Positions 1 through 7,154 of a stretch of DNA of 9,158 nucleotides are shown here, in pieces (position 1 is the stretch's first letter; each line of letters begins with the position of its first letter). The stretch comes from Flavobacteriaceae bacterium (GTDB lineage Bacteria; Bacteroidota; Bacteroidia; Flavobacteriales; Flavobacteriaceae), in contig VMCO01000150.1 of assembly GCA_008081325.1 (NCBI GenBank), forward strand, positions 1 through 9,158, in the 5' to 3' direction. The position numbers were made by a program, and so were the translations under genes. A model generated the notes under the pieces. The model worked only from the letters and a program-made list of their open reading frames with translations, was not told the DNA's origin and did no database searches.

Positions 1-317
1 CTCTAAAAAATATGAGAAAAACTAGATTTTTTCAATCAGGTAAATATATTTCAGTTGATTTCTTGAAGCGTGAAGCTCAGATTGTAGAAATTGACGAAAA
101 AAAATCAGAAATACCAATCATGGTTCTTGAAGCAGAAAATGGTAAAAAGAAGAAAATTTATTTTAGTAAGCCAAAGATTTCGGAAAACAATGCAATTTTA
201 GATGAATTAAATAGCTTCGCTTTTTCAATAAACAATAACCAAAAACCAAAAGTTGATATTTACGATGGTCATAGCGCATTAGATGTTGCTATCAAAATAA
301 TTAAAAACTTTAATTAA
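1..317 (+). CDS. Gfo/Idh/MocA-family oxidoreductase, C-terminal part (5' end outside window)
   Basis: The reading frame is open to the left edge: the codons before the first ATG (position 12) read Leu-Lys-Asn, so that ATG is an internal methionine and the gene continues upstream. About 104 residues are visible. The stretch SLKNMRKTRFFQ followed by YISVDFL resembles the C-terminal beta-sheet domain of flavobacterial Gfo/Idh/MocA NAD(P)-dependent oxidoreductases, where the protein compares the substrate-binding face rather than the Rossmann fold. The end, with DGHSALDVAIKIIKNF, fits the last helix of that family (a G-x-x-A-L-x-V-A pattern). The Rossmann domain and the catalytic lysine lie outside the window, so substrate and exact subfamily cannot be read. 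The stop is 2 nt before the next ATG, which suggests one operon with the genes downstream. The family call rests on recalled sequence patterns and is moderately sure. Confidence 0.72.
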   Translation, partial: LKNMRKTRFFQSGKYISVDFLKREAQIVEIDEKKSEIPIMVLEAENGKKKKIYFSKPKISENNAILDELNSFAFSINNNQKPKVDIYDGHSALDVAIKIIKNFN

Positions 318-319
318 AT

Positions 320-1204
320 ATGAAAAATATATCTGTTATAGGATCTGGCACAATGGGTAACGGAATTGCTCAAACGTTTGCTTTATTCAACTTTAGTGTT
401 ACACTCTATGATATTAGTTCCGAAAGTTTAGATAAAGGTGAAAAAACCATTTTAAGAAATCTTCAAAGAATGGTAAATAAAGATAAAATCACTCAAGAAG
501 AAGCAAATAACACAGTTGCAAACATCAAATACACAACAAACTTTGATTCAATATTAAATTCTGAATTAATAATAGAGGCTGTAAGTGAAAATTTAGAATT
601 AAAAGAATCGATATTCAAAGAGCTTGATTTAAAATGTCCAAATAATACAATATTAGCATCCAACACTTCCTCAATATCTATCACAAAGTTGGCAGAAAAA
701 ACTAAAAGAAAAGATAAAGTTATCGGTATGCATTTCATGAATCCTGTCCCGATAATGAAACTGGTTGAAATCATTAACTCAAAATACACGAGTAAAGAAA
801 CAACTGATATAATAACAAATCTTTCAAAAAAATTAGAAAAAATCCCGTTAACAGTTAATGATTTTCCAGGATTTATTTCAAATAGAATATTGATGCCAAT
901 GATTAATGAAGCAATAGAGTCTTTAGATCAAGGTGTTGCAAATGTTAAAAATATTGACGGAATAATGAAATTAGGTATGGGACATCCAATGGGACCATTG
1001 CAACTAGCAGACCTTATAGGCCTTGATGTATGTAAATCAATTCTAGAGGTAATGTTAAATGGATTGAAAAACCCAAAATATAAACCAAACAAATTACTAG
1101 TGCAGTTAGTAAATGAAGGAAAATTAGGTGTAAAATCTGGAGAGGGGTTCTATGACTACTCTAATTCAAAAAAAGCTGAATTTGTTTCAAAAAGATTTTC
1201 TTAA
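320..1204 (+). CDS. hbd: 3-hydroxybutyryl-CoA dehydrogenase (3-hydroxyacyl-CoA dehydrogenase family)
   Basis: Cytoplasmic enzyme that interconverts 3-hydroxyacyl-CoA and acetoacyl-CoA, probably (S)-3-hydroxybutyryl-CoA and acetoacetyl-CoA, with NAD(P). The 294 residues match the usual 280-300 of stand-alone short-chain members. The N-terminal Rossmann domain (about 1-185) begins with the dinucleotide motif G8-x-G10-x-x-G13, and D31 at the end of the second strand favours NAD. The catalytic set known from clostridial Hbd is all present at the same numbers: S117 (SNTSS), H138 (GMHFMNP), E150 (LVEII) and N188 (FISNR). The helical dimerisation domain (about 186-294) ends in the family signature GEGFYDYS. 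A PaaH-like role with 3-hydroxyadipyl-CoA cannot be excluded; no other beta-oxidation or phenylacetate gene is next to it. It starts 2 nt after the upstream stop and its TAA overlaps the next ATG by one base (TAATG), so it is internal to an operon. Confidence 0.93.
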   Translation: MKNISVIGSGTMGNGIAQTFALFNFSVTLYDISSESLDKGEKTILRNLQRMVNKDKITQEEANNTVANIKYTTNFDSILNSELIIEAVSENLELKESIFKELDLKCPNNTILASNTSSISITKLAEKTKRKDKVIGMHFMNPVPIMKLVEIINSKYTSKETTDIITNLSKKLEKIPLTVNDFPGFISNRILMPMINEAIESLDQGVANVKNIDGIMKLGMGHPMGPLQLADLIGLDVCKSILEVMLNGLKNPKYKPNKLLVQLVNEGKLGVKSGEGFYDYSNSKKAEFVSKRFS

Positions 1205-1857
1205 TGATAGCTGAAAATATTCATAAAATAGTTTCAAATATTCCAAAAAATGTAAAGCTTATTGCTATATCAAAAACAAAAACTAATCATGATATAATGA
1301 AAGCATATGAATCTGGACAGAGGCTTTTTGGGGAAAATAAAATTCAGGAAATGTCAAGCAAATTTGAAGATTTGCCAAAAGATATAAAATGGCACATGGT
1401 AGGCCATGTACAGAGTAATAAAATAAAATATATGGCTCCTTATGTAGATCTAATTCACGGAATTGACTCCTTAAAATCTATAAAAATTATAAATAAAGAG
1501 GGTGTTAAAAATAATCGTGTGATTAACTGCTTATTACAATTGAAAATCTCAAAAGAAGAGTCAAAATTTGGTCTTGATGAAAAACAACTTAAAGAAATAA
1601 TTTTCTCCACAGATTATAAAGAAATGAATAATATTAAGATCAAAGGAATGATGGCGATGGCTAGCAACACAAAAAATGAATCAACTATAAAAAAAGAGTT
1701 TGTTTTTGCTAAAAAAGTATTTAATGAAATTAATTCTTTAGATAATAACTTTGATATTTTATCAATGGGAATGAGTAACGACTATCAAATTGCGATTGAA
1801 TGCGGTAGCAATATGATAAGATTAGGAAGTTTAATTTTTGGAGAAAGAAATTACTGA
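1204..1857 (+). CDS. yggS: YggS/PLPBP-family pyridoxal 5'-phosphate homeostasis protein
   Basis: Non-catalytic, single-domain TIM-barrel protein (alanine racemase N-terminal fold) that binds PLP and helps keep vitamin B6 and amino-acid pools in balance. Its 217 residues are typical of the family. The PLP-bearing lysine is K24 in AISKTK, followed by the conserved FGENKIQE (42-49), WHMVGHVQSNK (63-73), the phosphate-loop region SMGMSNDY (187-194) and the C-terminal MIRLGSLIFGER (204-215), all in their usual order. The ATG shares one base with the stop of the dehydrogenase gene, pointing to translational coupling. Its last 20 bases are also read in another frame as the start of the exonuclease gene. 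Identification is firm; its presence in this operon says nothing about a specific pathway link. Confidence 0.95.
   Translation: MIAENIHKIVSNIPKNVKLIAISKTKTNHDIMKAYESGQRLFGENKIQEMSSKFEDLPKDIKWHMVGHVQSNKIKYMAPYVDLIHGIDSLKSIKIINKEGVKNNRVINCLLQLKISKEESKFGLDEKQLKEIIFSTDYKEMNNIKIKGMMAMASNTKNESTIKKEFVFAKKVFNEINSLDNNFDILSMGMSNDYQIAIECGSNMIRLGSLIFGERNY
1824..1829 (+). promoter_or_regulatory. Shine-Dalgarno-like AGGAAG before the TTG start of the exonuclease gene
   Basis: AGGAAG lies inside yggS, 8 nt before the TTG at 1838. It supports that TTG as the true initiation codon, which is already forced by the in-frame stop at 1832-1834. Such sites are generally weak or absent in Bacteroidota, and the hexamer also encodes the Leu-Gly-Ser of YggS, so its role is inferred. 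Confidence 0.4.
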
Positions 1858-2398
1858 AAGTATTTATACAATTATCGACATAGAAACAACTGGCGGCAAA
1901 TTCAATGAAGAAAAAATAACTGAAATTGCGATATTTAAAATACATAAAGATGGCAACATCTCTAAGTATCATAAATTGATTAATCCTCAAAAAAGAATTC
2001 AACCATTTGTTGAAAAACTTACAGGCTTAAATAATGAAATGCTAGAAAAACAACCAATCTTCAATAAAATTGCTGAAGAGATTAATCGTTTCACAGAGGA
2101 TTGTGTTTTCATCGCTCATAATGTAAAATTTGATTATCGAGTACTGAAGAAAGAGTTTTCTAGAATTGGTGTTGATTTTCAAAGAAATTTATTGTGTACA
2201 ATTGAACTTTCTAAGGCTGTTTTTCCAGAAAGGAAATCGTACAGTCTTGGAAAACTGGTTAAAAGTCTTGGAATTGAAATCAATAATAGACATAGGGCTG
2301 ATGGTGATGCACAAGCAACATTAGATTTATTTATAATGCTAAAAAACAATATTAGTCATGTGGAGTTAAAAAAATTCATAAACTATAAAAATGAATAA
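1838..2398 (+). CDS. DEDDh 3'-5' exonuclease (DnaQ/PolC epsilon-like), stand-alone
   Basis: Predicted metal-dependent 3'-5' exonuclease of the RNase T/DnaQ superfamily, either a proofreading-type or a DNA-repair nuclease. All DEDDh residues are visible: D14 and E16 in IDIETTGG (Exo I), D99 in AHNVKFDY (Exo II), and H152 with D157 in HRADGDA (Exo III, five residues apart as the DEDDh type requires). The core runs from about residue 10 to 170 and the protein ends at 186, so it lacks the C-terminal GIY-YIG nuclease domain carried by longer homologues. The start must be the TTG at 1838: an in-frame TAA lies at 1832-1834 and no ATG or GTG precedes the Exo I motif. This puts the first 20 bases inside yggS. 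The gene overlaps miaA by 8 nt. It may supply epsilon activity for DNA polymerase III or act alone; sequence cannot decide. Confidence 0.9.
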   Translation: MEKEITESIYTIIDIETTGGKFNEEKITEIAIFKIHKDGNISKYHKLINPQKRIQPFVEKLTGLNNEMLEKQPIFNKIAEEINRFTEDCVFIAHNVKFDYRVLKKEFSRIGVDFQRNLLCTIELSKAVFPERKSYSLGKLVKSLGIEINNRHRADGDAQATLDLFIMLKNNISHVELKKFINYKNE

Positions 2399-3311
2399 TA
2401 TTTTAATTACAGTTATAGGACCAACAGCTATAGGAAAAACATCTCTTGCCATAAAATTAGCCAAACATTACAATACTGAAATTATTTCTGCAGATTCCAG
2501 ACAATTTTACAAAGAGCTTAATATCGGTACTGCAAAACCTTCAAATGAAGAACTATTTTCTGTAAAACACCACCTAATAAATAATATTTCAATTAAAGAT
2601 GAATATAATATTTCACAATTTGAATCAGATGCAAGAAAAAAAATTGAGGATCTATTTAAAACAAAAGATACTGTGATTATGGTTGGTGGATCTGGACTAT
2701 ATATAGACACTGTCTTATATGGGGTTGATGAAATTCCAAATGTAGATTTTTCGGTAAGGGAAAAATTAAATATTGAATTTGAAAATAACGGTTTAAAAAA
2801 TTTACTCCAGCAACTAAAAAAGCTTGATCCAAAAACACATAAAAAAATTGATCTAAATAATCACAGAAGAGTTATTAGAGCACTTGAAGTATGCATATCT
2901 ACTGAAAAACCTTATTCATATTTCATAAAAAATTCTGAAAAAAAATCAAATTATAATAATATAATAATCGGCTTAAATAGTGATAGATCTAAACTTCACT
3001 CATTAATTAATAATAGAGTTGATATTATGATTGAAAATGGTCTTTTAAACGAGGTTAAAGGTCTATTCAAGTTCAAAAACTTAAATGCACTTAATACTAT
3101 TGGTTATAAGGAAATATTTGAATATTTAGAAAAGAAGATAAGTCTTGATGAGGCTATTGAAAAAATTAAAACTAATACTAGGAGATATGCCAAAAGACAA
3201 ATAACATGGTATAAATCAAATAAAGAGGTGAATTGGTTCAGTGATGATTACGATATAAAAAATATTTTATCAATGGTTAACTCATTTAACCCTACTCAAC
3301 AATCAATCTAA
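2391..3311 (+). CDS. miaA: tRNA dimethylallyltransferase MiaA
   Basis: Transfers a dimethylallyl group from DMAPP to N6 of A37 in tRNAs that read codons starting with U, the first step towards ms2i6A. The 306 residues fit the family (about 300-316). In order: P-loop GPTAIGKTS (10-18), the substrate-binding and catalytic segment ADSRQFY (34-40, with D35) followed by NIGTAKP (44-50), VGGSGLYID (98-106), DLNNHRRVIRALEV (154-167), the IGYKE motif (237-241) and the tRNA-contacting TRRYAKRQITWY (263-274). The insert between about 110 and 150 is the swinging domain that grips the anticodon loop. It starts 8 nt inside the exonuclease gene. At the other end its last 20 bases overlap the opposite-strand response regulator gene, so the two genes converge with no gap. 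Residues 285-306 are poorly conserved in the family and are where the overlap falls. Confidence 0.97.
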   Translation: MNNILITVIGPTAIGKTSLAIKLAKHYNTEIISADSRQFYKELNIGTAKPSNEELFSVKHHLINNISIKDEYNISQFESDARKKIEDLFKTKDTVIMVGGSGLYIDTVLYGVDEIPNVDFSVREKLNIEFENNGLKNLLQQLKKLDPKTHKKIDLNNHRRVIRALEVCISTEKPYSYFIKNSEKKSNYNNIIIGLNSDRSKLHSLINNRVDIMIENGLLNEVKGLFKFKNLNALNTIGYKEIFEYLEKKISLDEAIEKIKTNTRRYAKRQITWYKSNKEVNWFSDDYDIKNILSMVNSFNPTQQSI

Positions 3312-3990
3312 ACCCCTCTCCATGTATATTATTTATACTAACCCTAGAATCTTTATTAAGTTGTTTTCTAAGTTTTGCAATGTAAACATCCATGCTTCTA
3401 GAAGTGAAATAATTATCATCATGCCATATTCTTGTTAGTGCCAATTCCCTTGGCATTAAATCATTAATATGAATTAATAATAATTTAAGTAACATATTCT
3501 CCTTTGGCGACAATTTCACTGGGGATTCGTCTTTATATTTGAGATGTCTTAGTTTTGAGTTAAAGTAAAAGGAACTGAAATTAAACTCAGTTTCTTCAGT
3601 GTCAATAACAGATGAGAGTTTGTTTCTTTTTAAAATTGCTTTTATTTTAAATAACAAAACATCACTATCAAAAGGTTTTTTTAGATAATCATCAGCTCCA
3701 ACTTTATAACCCTTTAAGACATCCTCTTTCATTGATTTTGCCGTTAAAAAAATTATAGGCATATCTGGTGAAATACCTTTTATTTCGGACGCCAAAGTAA
3801 AGCCATCTTTATATGGCATCATAACATCTAAAATACAAAGGTTGAATTCAAATTTTTTAAACTTCTCAAAGCCTTCCATACCATTTTTAGCCAAAATCAC
3901 ATCATATTCATTCATTTTTAGAAAATCTCTTAAAATGATACCAAAATTTGGATCGTCTTCGACTAATAAAATTCTCTTTTTGTTATTCAT
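3292..3990 (-). CDS. rprY: RprY-like response regulator (OmpR/PhoB family)
   Basis: DNA-binding response regulator partnered with the kinase gene 6 nt upstream. The receiver domain (about 5-120) has the acidic pocket E11-D12-D13, phospho-acceptor D55 (CILDVMMP), T83 (FLTAK) and K105 (KKP). The C-terminal winged helix (about 133-231) carries a recognition-helix segment SRSMDVYIAKLRKQL (197-211) and ends in NNIHGEGFRLIVE. The run DVMMPYKDGFTLA, the AKSMKED after it, and the recognition helix closely follow the pattern I recall for Bacteroides RprY, so the assignment to that subfamily is strong; target genes cannot be inferred. Length is 232, normal for the family. Its upstream region has no TAnnTTTG box, in line with co-transcription with the kinase. 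The TAG stop lies inside miaA on the other strand. Confidence 0.93.
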   Translation of the reverse strand: MNNKKRILLVEDDPNFGIILRDFLKMNEYDVILAKNGMEGFEKFKKFEFNLCILDVMMPYKDGFTLASEIKGISPDMPIIFLTAKSMKEDVLKGYKVGADDYLKKPFDSDVLLFKIKAILKRNKLSSVIDTEETEFNFSSFYFNSKLRHLKYKDESPVKLSPKENMLLKLLLIHINDLMPRELALTRIWHDDNYFTSRSMDVYIAKLRKQLNKDSRVSINNIHGEGFRLIVE

Positions 3991-3996
3991 GATTAA

Positions 3997-5589
3997 TTAT
4001 TTGGTTAATGTATTTAATTGTATTGTAAAAGTACTTCCCTCATCGATAACACTATCAACTGAAATATTACCATTATGAAAAGTAATAATTTTCTTTACAT
4101 AAGCTAATCCTAAACCATGCCCCTTAACATCATGTAAATCTCCAGTTTGTTTCCTGTAGAACTTTTCAAATATTTTTGATTGTACAGCCTTGCTCATCCC
4201 AATCCCGTTATCTTTTACCTTAATTAATAATCTACTTCCAATATTTTCTGTCGTAATTAGAATTTCAGGGCTATTATCATTATACTTAATTGCATTATCT
4301 AAAATATTCACTAAAACATTAATCAGATGGGTTTCATTTCCACTTACAATAGATTTGTTTGCATTTTTTTCAGTGATTATGTTTCCGTTTTTATTTTCAA
4401 CAATTAGACTTACATGAGAAATAGCTAAATCAATAATTTCGTTTATGTCTTGTTTTGTTTTTTCAATATTAAGCTCATTTCTTTCCAAATGGCTAATCAT
4501 TAGAACATTCTCTACTTGATCATGCATCCTGTTATTTTCATCATAAATCATCTGCAGATATTTTTTAACCTTCTCTTTATTAACTATAGTTTTTGGATTT
4601 TTAATTGCTGATAAAGCAAGATTTATAGTTGCTATTGGTGTTTTAAATTCATGCGTCATGTTATTAATAAAATCTGTTTTTATCTGTGAGATTTGCCTTT
4701 GTCTTAGTAATAACAGAATCGTAGTTATGTACGCAATAATAATAATAGTCGTGAAAATTACAGAAGTAATAATAACCGAAAGCAAAGATGATAATAAAAA
4801 AGGAGTTCTTCCAGGAAAAGCAACATTCAAAGAATAATCACTCAAATCGTTTTCATCTTTAAAAATTAGAGATGAATAAGTAGGACTTGAAATATCAAAA
4901 TTTTCGGATGAAACATTTGTAATAACGTCCTTATCAAATATGGCATATTCAAAATCTAATTTTATGTTCATCTTTTCAAAGTTTCGTTTTAAAAGTTTTT
5001 CAAAACTTTTAATATCTCCTACTCTATTCTCAATCGGATTTCTTTTTGACAAATCATTATAAGCAGTTTCAAATAAAACCTCTTTACTTTTTGAAATTTT
5101 ACCAACTTTTAATAAAAACTGTTCAGGGCTTAAATTTTCTTCATTTCTTGTATTTGAAAAAATATTTTCTTCTCTCTGGTTAGACAGTCTTTTTAAAGCA
5201 ATATTTTGCTGATCAGAAATAATATCAATTATATCGTTATAATAGCTTTTAGTTTTTGGTATAATTATATTTTCTTCAATGACACCGTTTTTATAGATTA
5301 TTGTTTCTCTTTTTTCTGGATTATCATCGATAACAATTATATTTCGAATAGCTACAGTGTCAATCAGGGATTCACTTGTTATAAGTTCTCTAAACTTTCT
5401 AACATATTTTCTGAATTCATTTCTCTGAGCCATAGAGGAGGTTTCATCGAGAACATAATTTACATTTATGGAAAATTGCTTATCATTTTCTTCATAATTT
5501 TTTATAATAAAAAAAGATTGAATGAAAATAATACCAATTAAAGAGACACTCATTAGTATTAGAAGTAATATAAATATCCTTTTGCTCAT
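3997..5589 (-). CDS. rprX: RprX-like membrane sensor histidine kinase
   Basis: Inner-membrane sensor kinase of 530 residues that would phosphorylate the adjacent RprY-like regulator. A first membrane helix at about 5-29 and a second at about 266-295 enclose a periplasmic sensor region of roughly 235 residues that I do not recognise; it is rich in charged helices. The cytoplasmic part follows almost at once: HisKA with phospho-acceptor H313 in NNMTHEFKTP (309-318), then the HATPase_c domain with N box N428-ILDN, G1 box DNGIG (460-464), F box FEKFYR (474-479) and G2 box GHGLGLA (490-496). There is no HAMP domain: only about 10 residues separate the membrane from the HisKA helix. All catalytic boxes are intact. 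The gene begins 64 nt after the coaE stop, a larger gap than elsewhere in this strand, and has its own TAnnTTTG box. The rprX name rests on the partner regulator and architecture. Confidence 0.9.
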   Translation of the reverse strand: MSKRIFILLLILMSVSLIGIIFIQSFFIIKNYEENDKQFSINVNYVLDETSSMAQRNEFRKYVRKFRELITSESLIDTVAIRNIIVIDDNPEKRETIIYKNGVIEENIIIPKTKSYYNDIIDIISDQQNIALKRLSNQREENIFSNTRNEENLSPEQFLLKVGKISKSKEVLFETAYNDLSKRNPIENRVGDIKSFEKLLKRNFEKMNIKLDFEYAIFDKDVITNVSSENFDISSPTYSSLIFKDENDLSDYSLNVAFPGRTPFLLSSLLSVIITSVIFTTIIIIAYITTILLLLRQRQISQIKTDFINNMTHEFKTPIATINLALSAIKNPKTIVNKEKVKKYLQMIYDENNRMHDQVENVLMISHLERNELNIEKTKQDINEIIDLAISHVSLIVENKNGNIITEKNANKSIVSGNETHLINVLVNILDNAIKYNDNSPEILITTENIGSRLLIKVKDNGIGMSKAVQSKIFEKFYRKQTGDLHDVKGHGLGLAYVKKIITFHNGNISVDSVIDEGSTFTIQLNTLTK

Positions 5590-5593
5590 ATTT

Positions 5594-5601
5594 CAAATGT
5601 A
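5594..5601 (-). promoter_or_regulatory. Candidate Bacteroidota -7 box (TACATTTG) before the kinase gene
   Basis: Read on the minus strand, TACATTTG matches the Bacteroidota housekeeping -7 consensus TAnnTTTG and ends exactly 4 nt before the ATG of the kinase gene. Transcription would then begin at or next to the start codon. I find no TTG at the usual distance upstream for a -33 element, so this is a half-match. The position fits the wider 64-nt gap after coaE. The arrangement repeats before the glycosyltransferase gene. Confidence 0.35.
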
Positions 5602-5653
5602 TCATTTAATCAAAAACTAGTTCTGATATTTAATAAAAGATTAACAATATAAA

Positions 5654-6229
5654 TTAAATAAGAGAGGCATGAATCTTTGACAATTCATTGTATAGTTTTT
5701 CTTTTGATTTATTTTCAATACAAAAATCTGATTTTGAACACTTTACATCTTGAGAAAGTTGGTTTTTTAAAATATTATCAACTCTTTTTTTTGAATAGTT
5801 TACCCTATTTTTTATTCTATTATGAATCAAATCAATGGGAGTTTTTATACAAATTATTTTATCAAAAACACCTTGAGAATTATTTTCAAAAATTAGAGCA
5901 GCCTCATAAATAATATATTTAGAATTTTGATTAGAAAACCAATGATTAAAATTTTCATGTACTCTTGGATGAACTAAATTATTGATTTTATCAAGAAGAC
6001 TTGAGTCACTGAATATTTTGTTAGAAATGAAATCTTTATTTAATTCTCCATCAACATAAGCCATATCACCTAATAACTCATTGATCTGTTTTTTTAAAAT
6101 AGGATCATATATCATTAATTCTTTAGCACAATCATCTGCAATGAAAATTGGTATACCTAAATTTTTAAAATATAGTGCAGCTGTGGTTTTTCCACTACCA
6201 ATTATACCAGTCAATCCAATTTTTTTCAT
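5654..6229 (-). CDS. coaE: Dephospho-CoA kinase
   Basis: Catalyses the last step of coenzyme A synthesis, ATP-dependent phosphorylation of the 3'-hydroxyl of dephospho-CoA, in the cytoplasm. The 191 residues fit the P-loop kinase family (about 190-206). Visible: Walker A with GSGKTT at 11-16 (start GLTGIIGSGKTT), the A31-D32-D33 pair that holds the catalytic base region, HPRV at 87-90, the YEAALIFEN strand-loop (108-116, equivalent to the family's PLLFE segment), and the lid with basic residues from about 138 to 157 ending in Q157. Its ATG overlaps the TGA of the YbbR-like gene as ATGA, a sign of translational coupling, so it is the last gene of a three-gene unit with the glycosyltransferase. 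No hairpin terminator follows its stop, so some read-through into the kinase gene 64 nt away is possible. Confidence 0.95.
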   Translation of the reverse strand: MKKIGLTGIIGSGKTTAALYFKNLGIPIFIADDCAKELMIYDPILKKQINELLGDMAYVDGELNKDFISNKIFSDSSLLDKINNLVHPRVHENFNHWFSNQNSKYIIYEAALIFENNSQGVFDKIICIKTPIDLIHNRIKNRVNYSKKRVDNILKNQLSQDVKCSKSDFCIENKSKEKLYNELSKIHASLI

Positions 6230-7149
6230 TCTAAAATAATTAATTGAATCTGATTTGAACTAAGCTTTACATTCTTAACAAAATTTGGTTTTTTTGTTAA
6301 TGATGGAATTAGAACACTTTGATTTTGGTCAAATAAACATTCGATTCTAAAATCTATTGGTGAGGTTTTTTTATAATTGTCAACACTTATAAAATACTTA
6401 ACGGAAAGTTCTTTTGGATAAAAGTTATATTTATAATTATTGCCACCCAGGATATTTACAGGAATATTTATAATTTCTTCAGTATACTGATCTACTTCTA
6501 ATTTATATTGAACGTCAGTAAAATCAAATGTAAGGTCATCAAAGGCAGGTTTTAATAGGTTTAAATTAATATTGACATCGGAGTTTACATTATTTAATCT
6601 TATAAACTCTGTGTCAACATATTCAATTTCTTTGAGAATATCTTTAGGGCCCAATATTGTAACTGAATCGCTAGTAATTAAGTATGGTTTAAAGCTGTCG
6701 TAACCAGGTTTATAATCGATTGAAACATTTGGTTTTATGTGTTTTTTTTGAGAAATGTACTGATCAAAATAAAAAAATAAGGAATCTTCAGAAATATTCA
6801 ACATTTCCACAGATGAATCAAAACTTAACTTTGTTTCATTAAAGTTTTCTTTTTGGTCCCAGAGGAAAGTATTGTTAATCTCTTTTAATTTTTTTACAGA
6901 AATTTCTAGACTGGGTGTTTCAAAATAATATTTTGCCAAATTAAATCCATACCCTCTAACCTTTAATAATACAGAATCACGTGATTTTTCGTAAATAACT
7001 TTATCCTTTGGAACATCGATAACTTCTAATTTAAAAATGATGTTTTTATCATAAGTTGAAGTTAATTTTCCTATGAGTGAAGATGAAATAGCTAGTACCA
7101 AAAAAATAAGAAAAACATTAAATTTACCCTGGTTAGAAAAAATTTTCAT
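6226..7149 (-). CDS. YbbR-like domain protein, membrane-anchored
   Basis: A 307-residue protein with one N-terminal membrane helix (about 11-30, very hydrophobic, after a short positive head) and a long beta-rich part expected outside the cytoplasmic membrane. Segments such as KVRGYGFNLAKY (63-74), YKPGYDSF (146-153) and DSVTILGPKDILKEIEYV (161-178) match the pattern of YbbR domains (PDSVxIxGP...), probably repeated two or three times between residues 35 and 300. In Firmicutes YbbR proteins (CdaR) control the diadenylate cyclase CdaA; no cyclase gene lies here, so that role cannot be assumed. It sits 5 nt after the glycosyltransferase gene and overlaps coaE by 4 nt (ATGA). The function in Bacteroidota is unknown to me; an envelope-linked role is inferred from topology. 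Confidence 0.8.
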   Translation of the reverse strand: MKIFSNQGKFNVFLIFLVLAISSSLIGKLTSTYDKNIIFKLEVIDVPKDKVIYEKSRDSVLLKVRGYGFNLAKYYFETPSLEISVKKLKEINNTFLWDQKENFNETKLSFDSSVEMLNISEDSLFFYFDQYISQKKHIKPNVSIDYKPGYDSFKPYLITSDSVTILGPKDILKEIEYVDTEFIRLNNVNSDVNINLNLLKPAFDDLTFDFTDVQYKLEVDQYTEEIINIPVNILGGNNYKYNFYPKELSVKYFISVDNYKKTSPIDFRIECLFDQNQSVLIPSLTKKPNFVKNVKLSSNQIQLIILE

Positions 7150-7154
7150 TACGA

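Noticed and set aside
493..789. Minus-strand open frame of 98 codons opposite the dehydrogenase gene.
   Set aside because: It lies wholly within hbd, whose catalytic residues are all intact; the reverse frame shows no recognisable domain. A shadow frame.
1730..2002. Minus-strand open frame spanning the yggS/exonuclease junction.
   Set aside because: It runs opposite conserved motifs of both genes and has no motif of its own.
3254..3291. Small hairpin (GGTTAA / TTAACC, 5-nt loop) followed on the minus strand by a T-rich stretch, a possible terminator of the response regulator gene.
   Set aside because: The stem is only 6 bp with two G-C pairs and the T-rich part is not adjacent; it lies inside miaA. 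Too weak to call.
4989..5012. Perfect inverted repeat with 11-bp arms and a 2-nt spacer inside the kinase gene.
   Set aside because: It is made almost wholly of A and T with one G-C pair, lies in coding sequence for a Lys/Leu/Phe-rich segment, and palindromes this long are not very surprising at this base composition. No operator or terminator context.
5206..5541. Plus-strand hydrophobic open frame opposite the kinase sensor region.
   Set aside because: The hydrophobic look comes from reverse reading of Lys/Glu/Asn-rich codons in AT-rich DNA; the kinase is clearly the real gene.
5590..5653. The 64-nt gap between coaE and the kinase gene, checked for a small RNA, riboswitch or terminator.
   Set aside because: AT-rich with no stable hairpin; only the TACATTTG box at its kinase end is worth noting.
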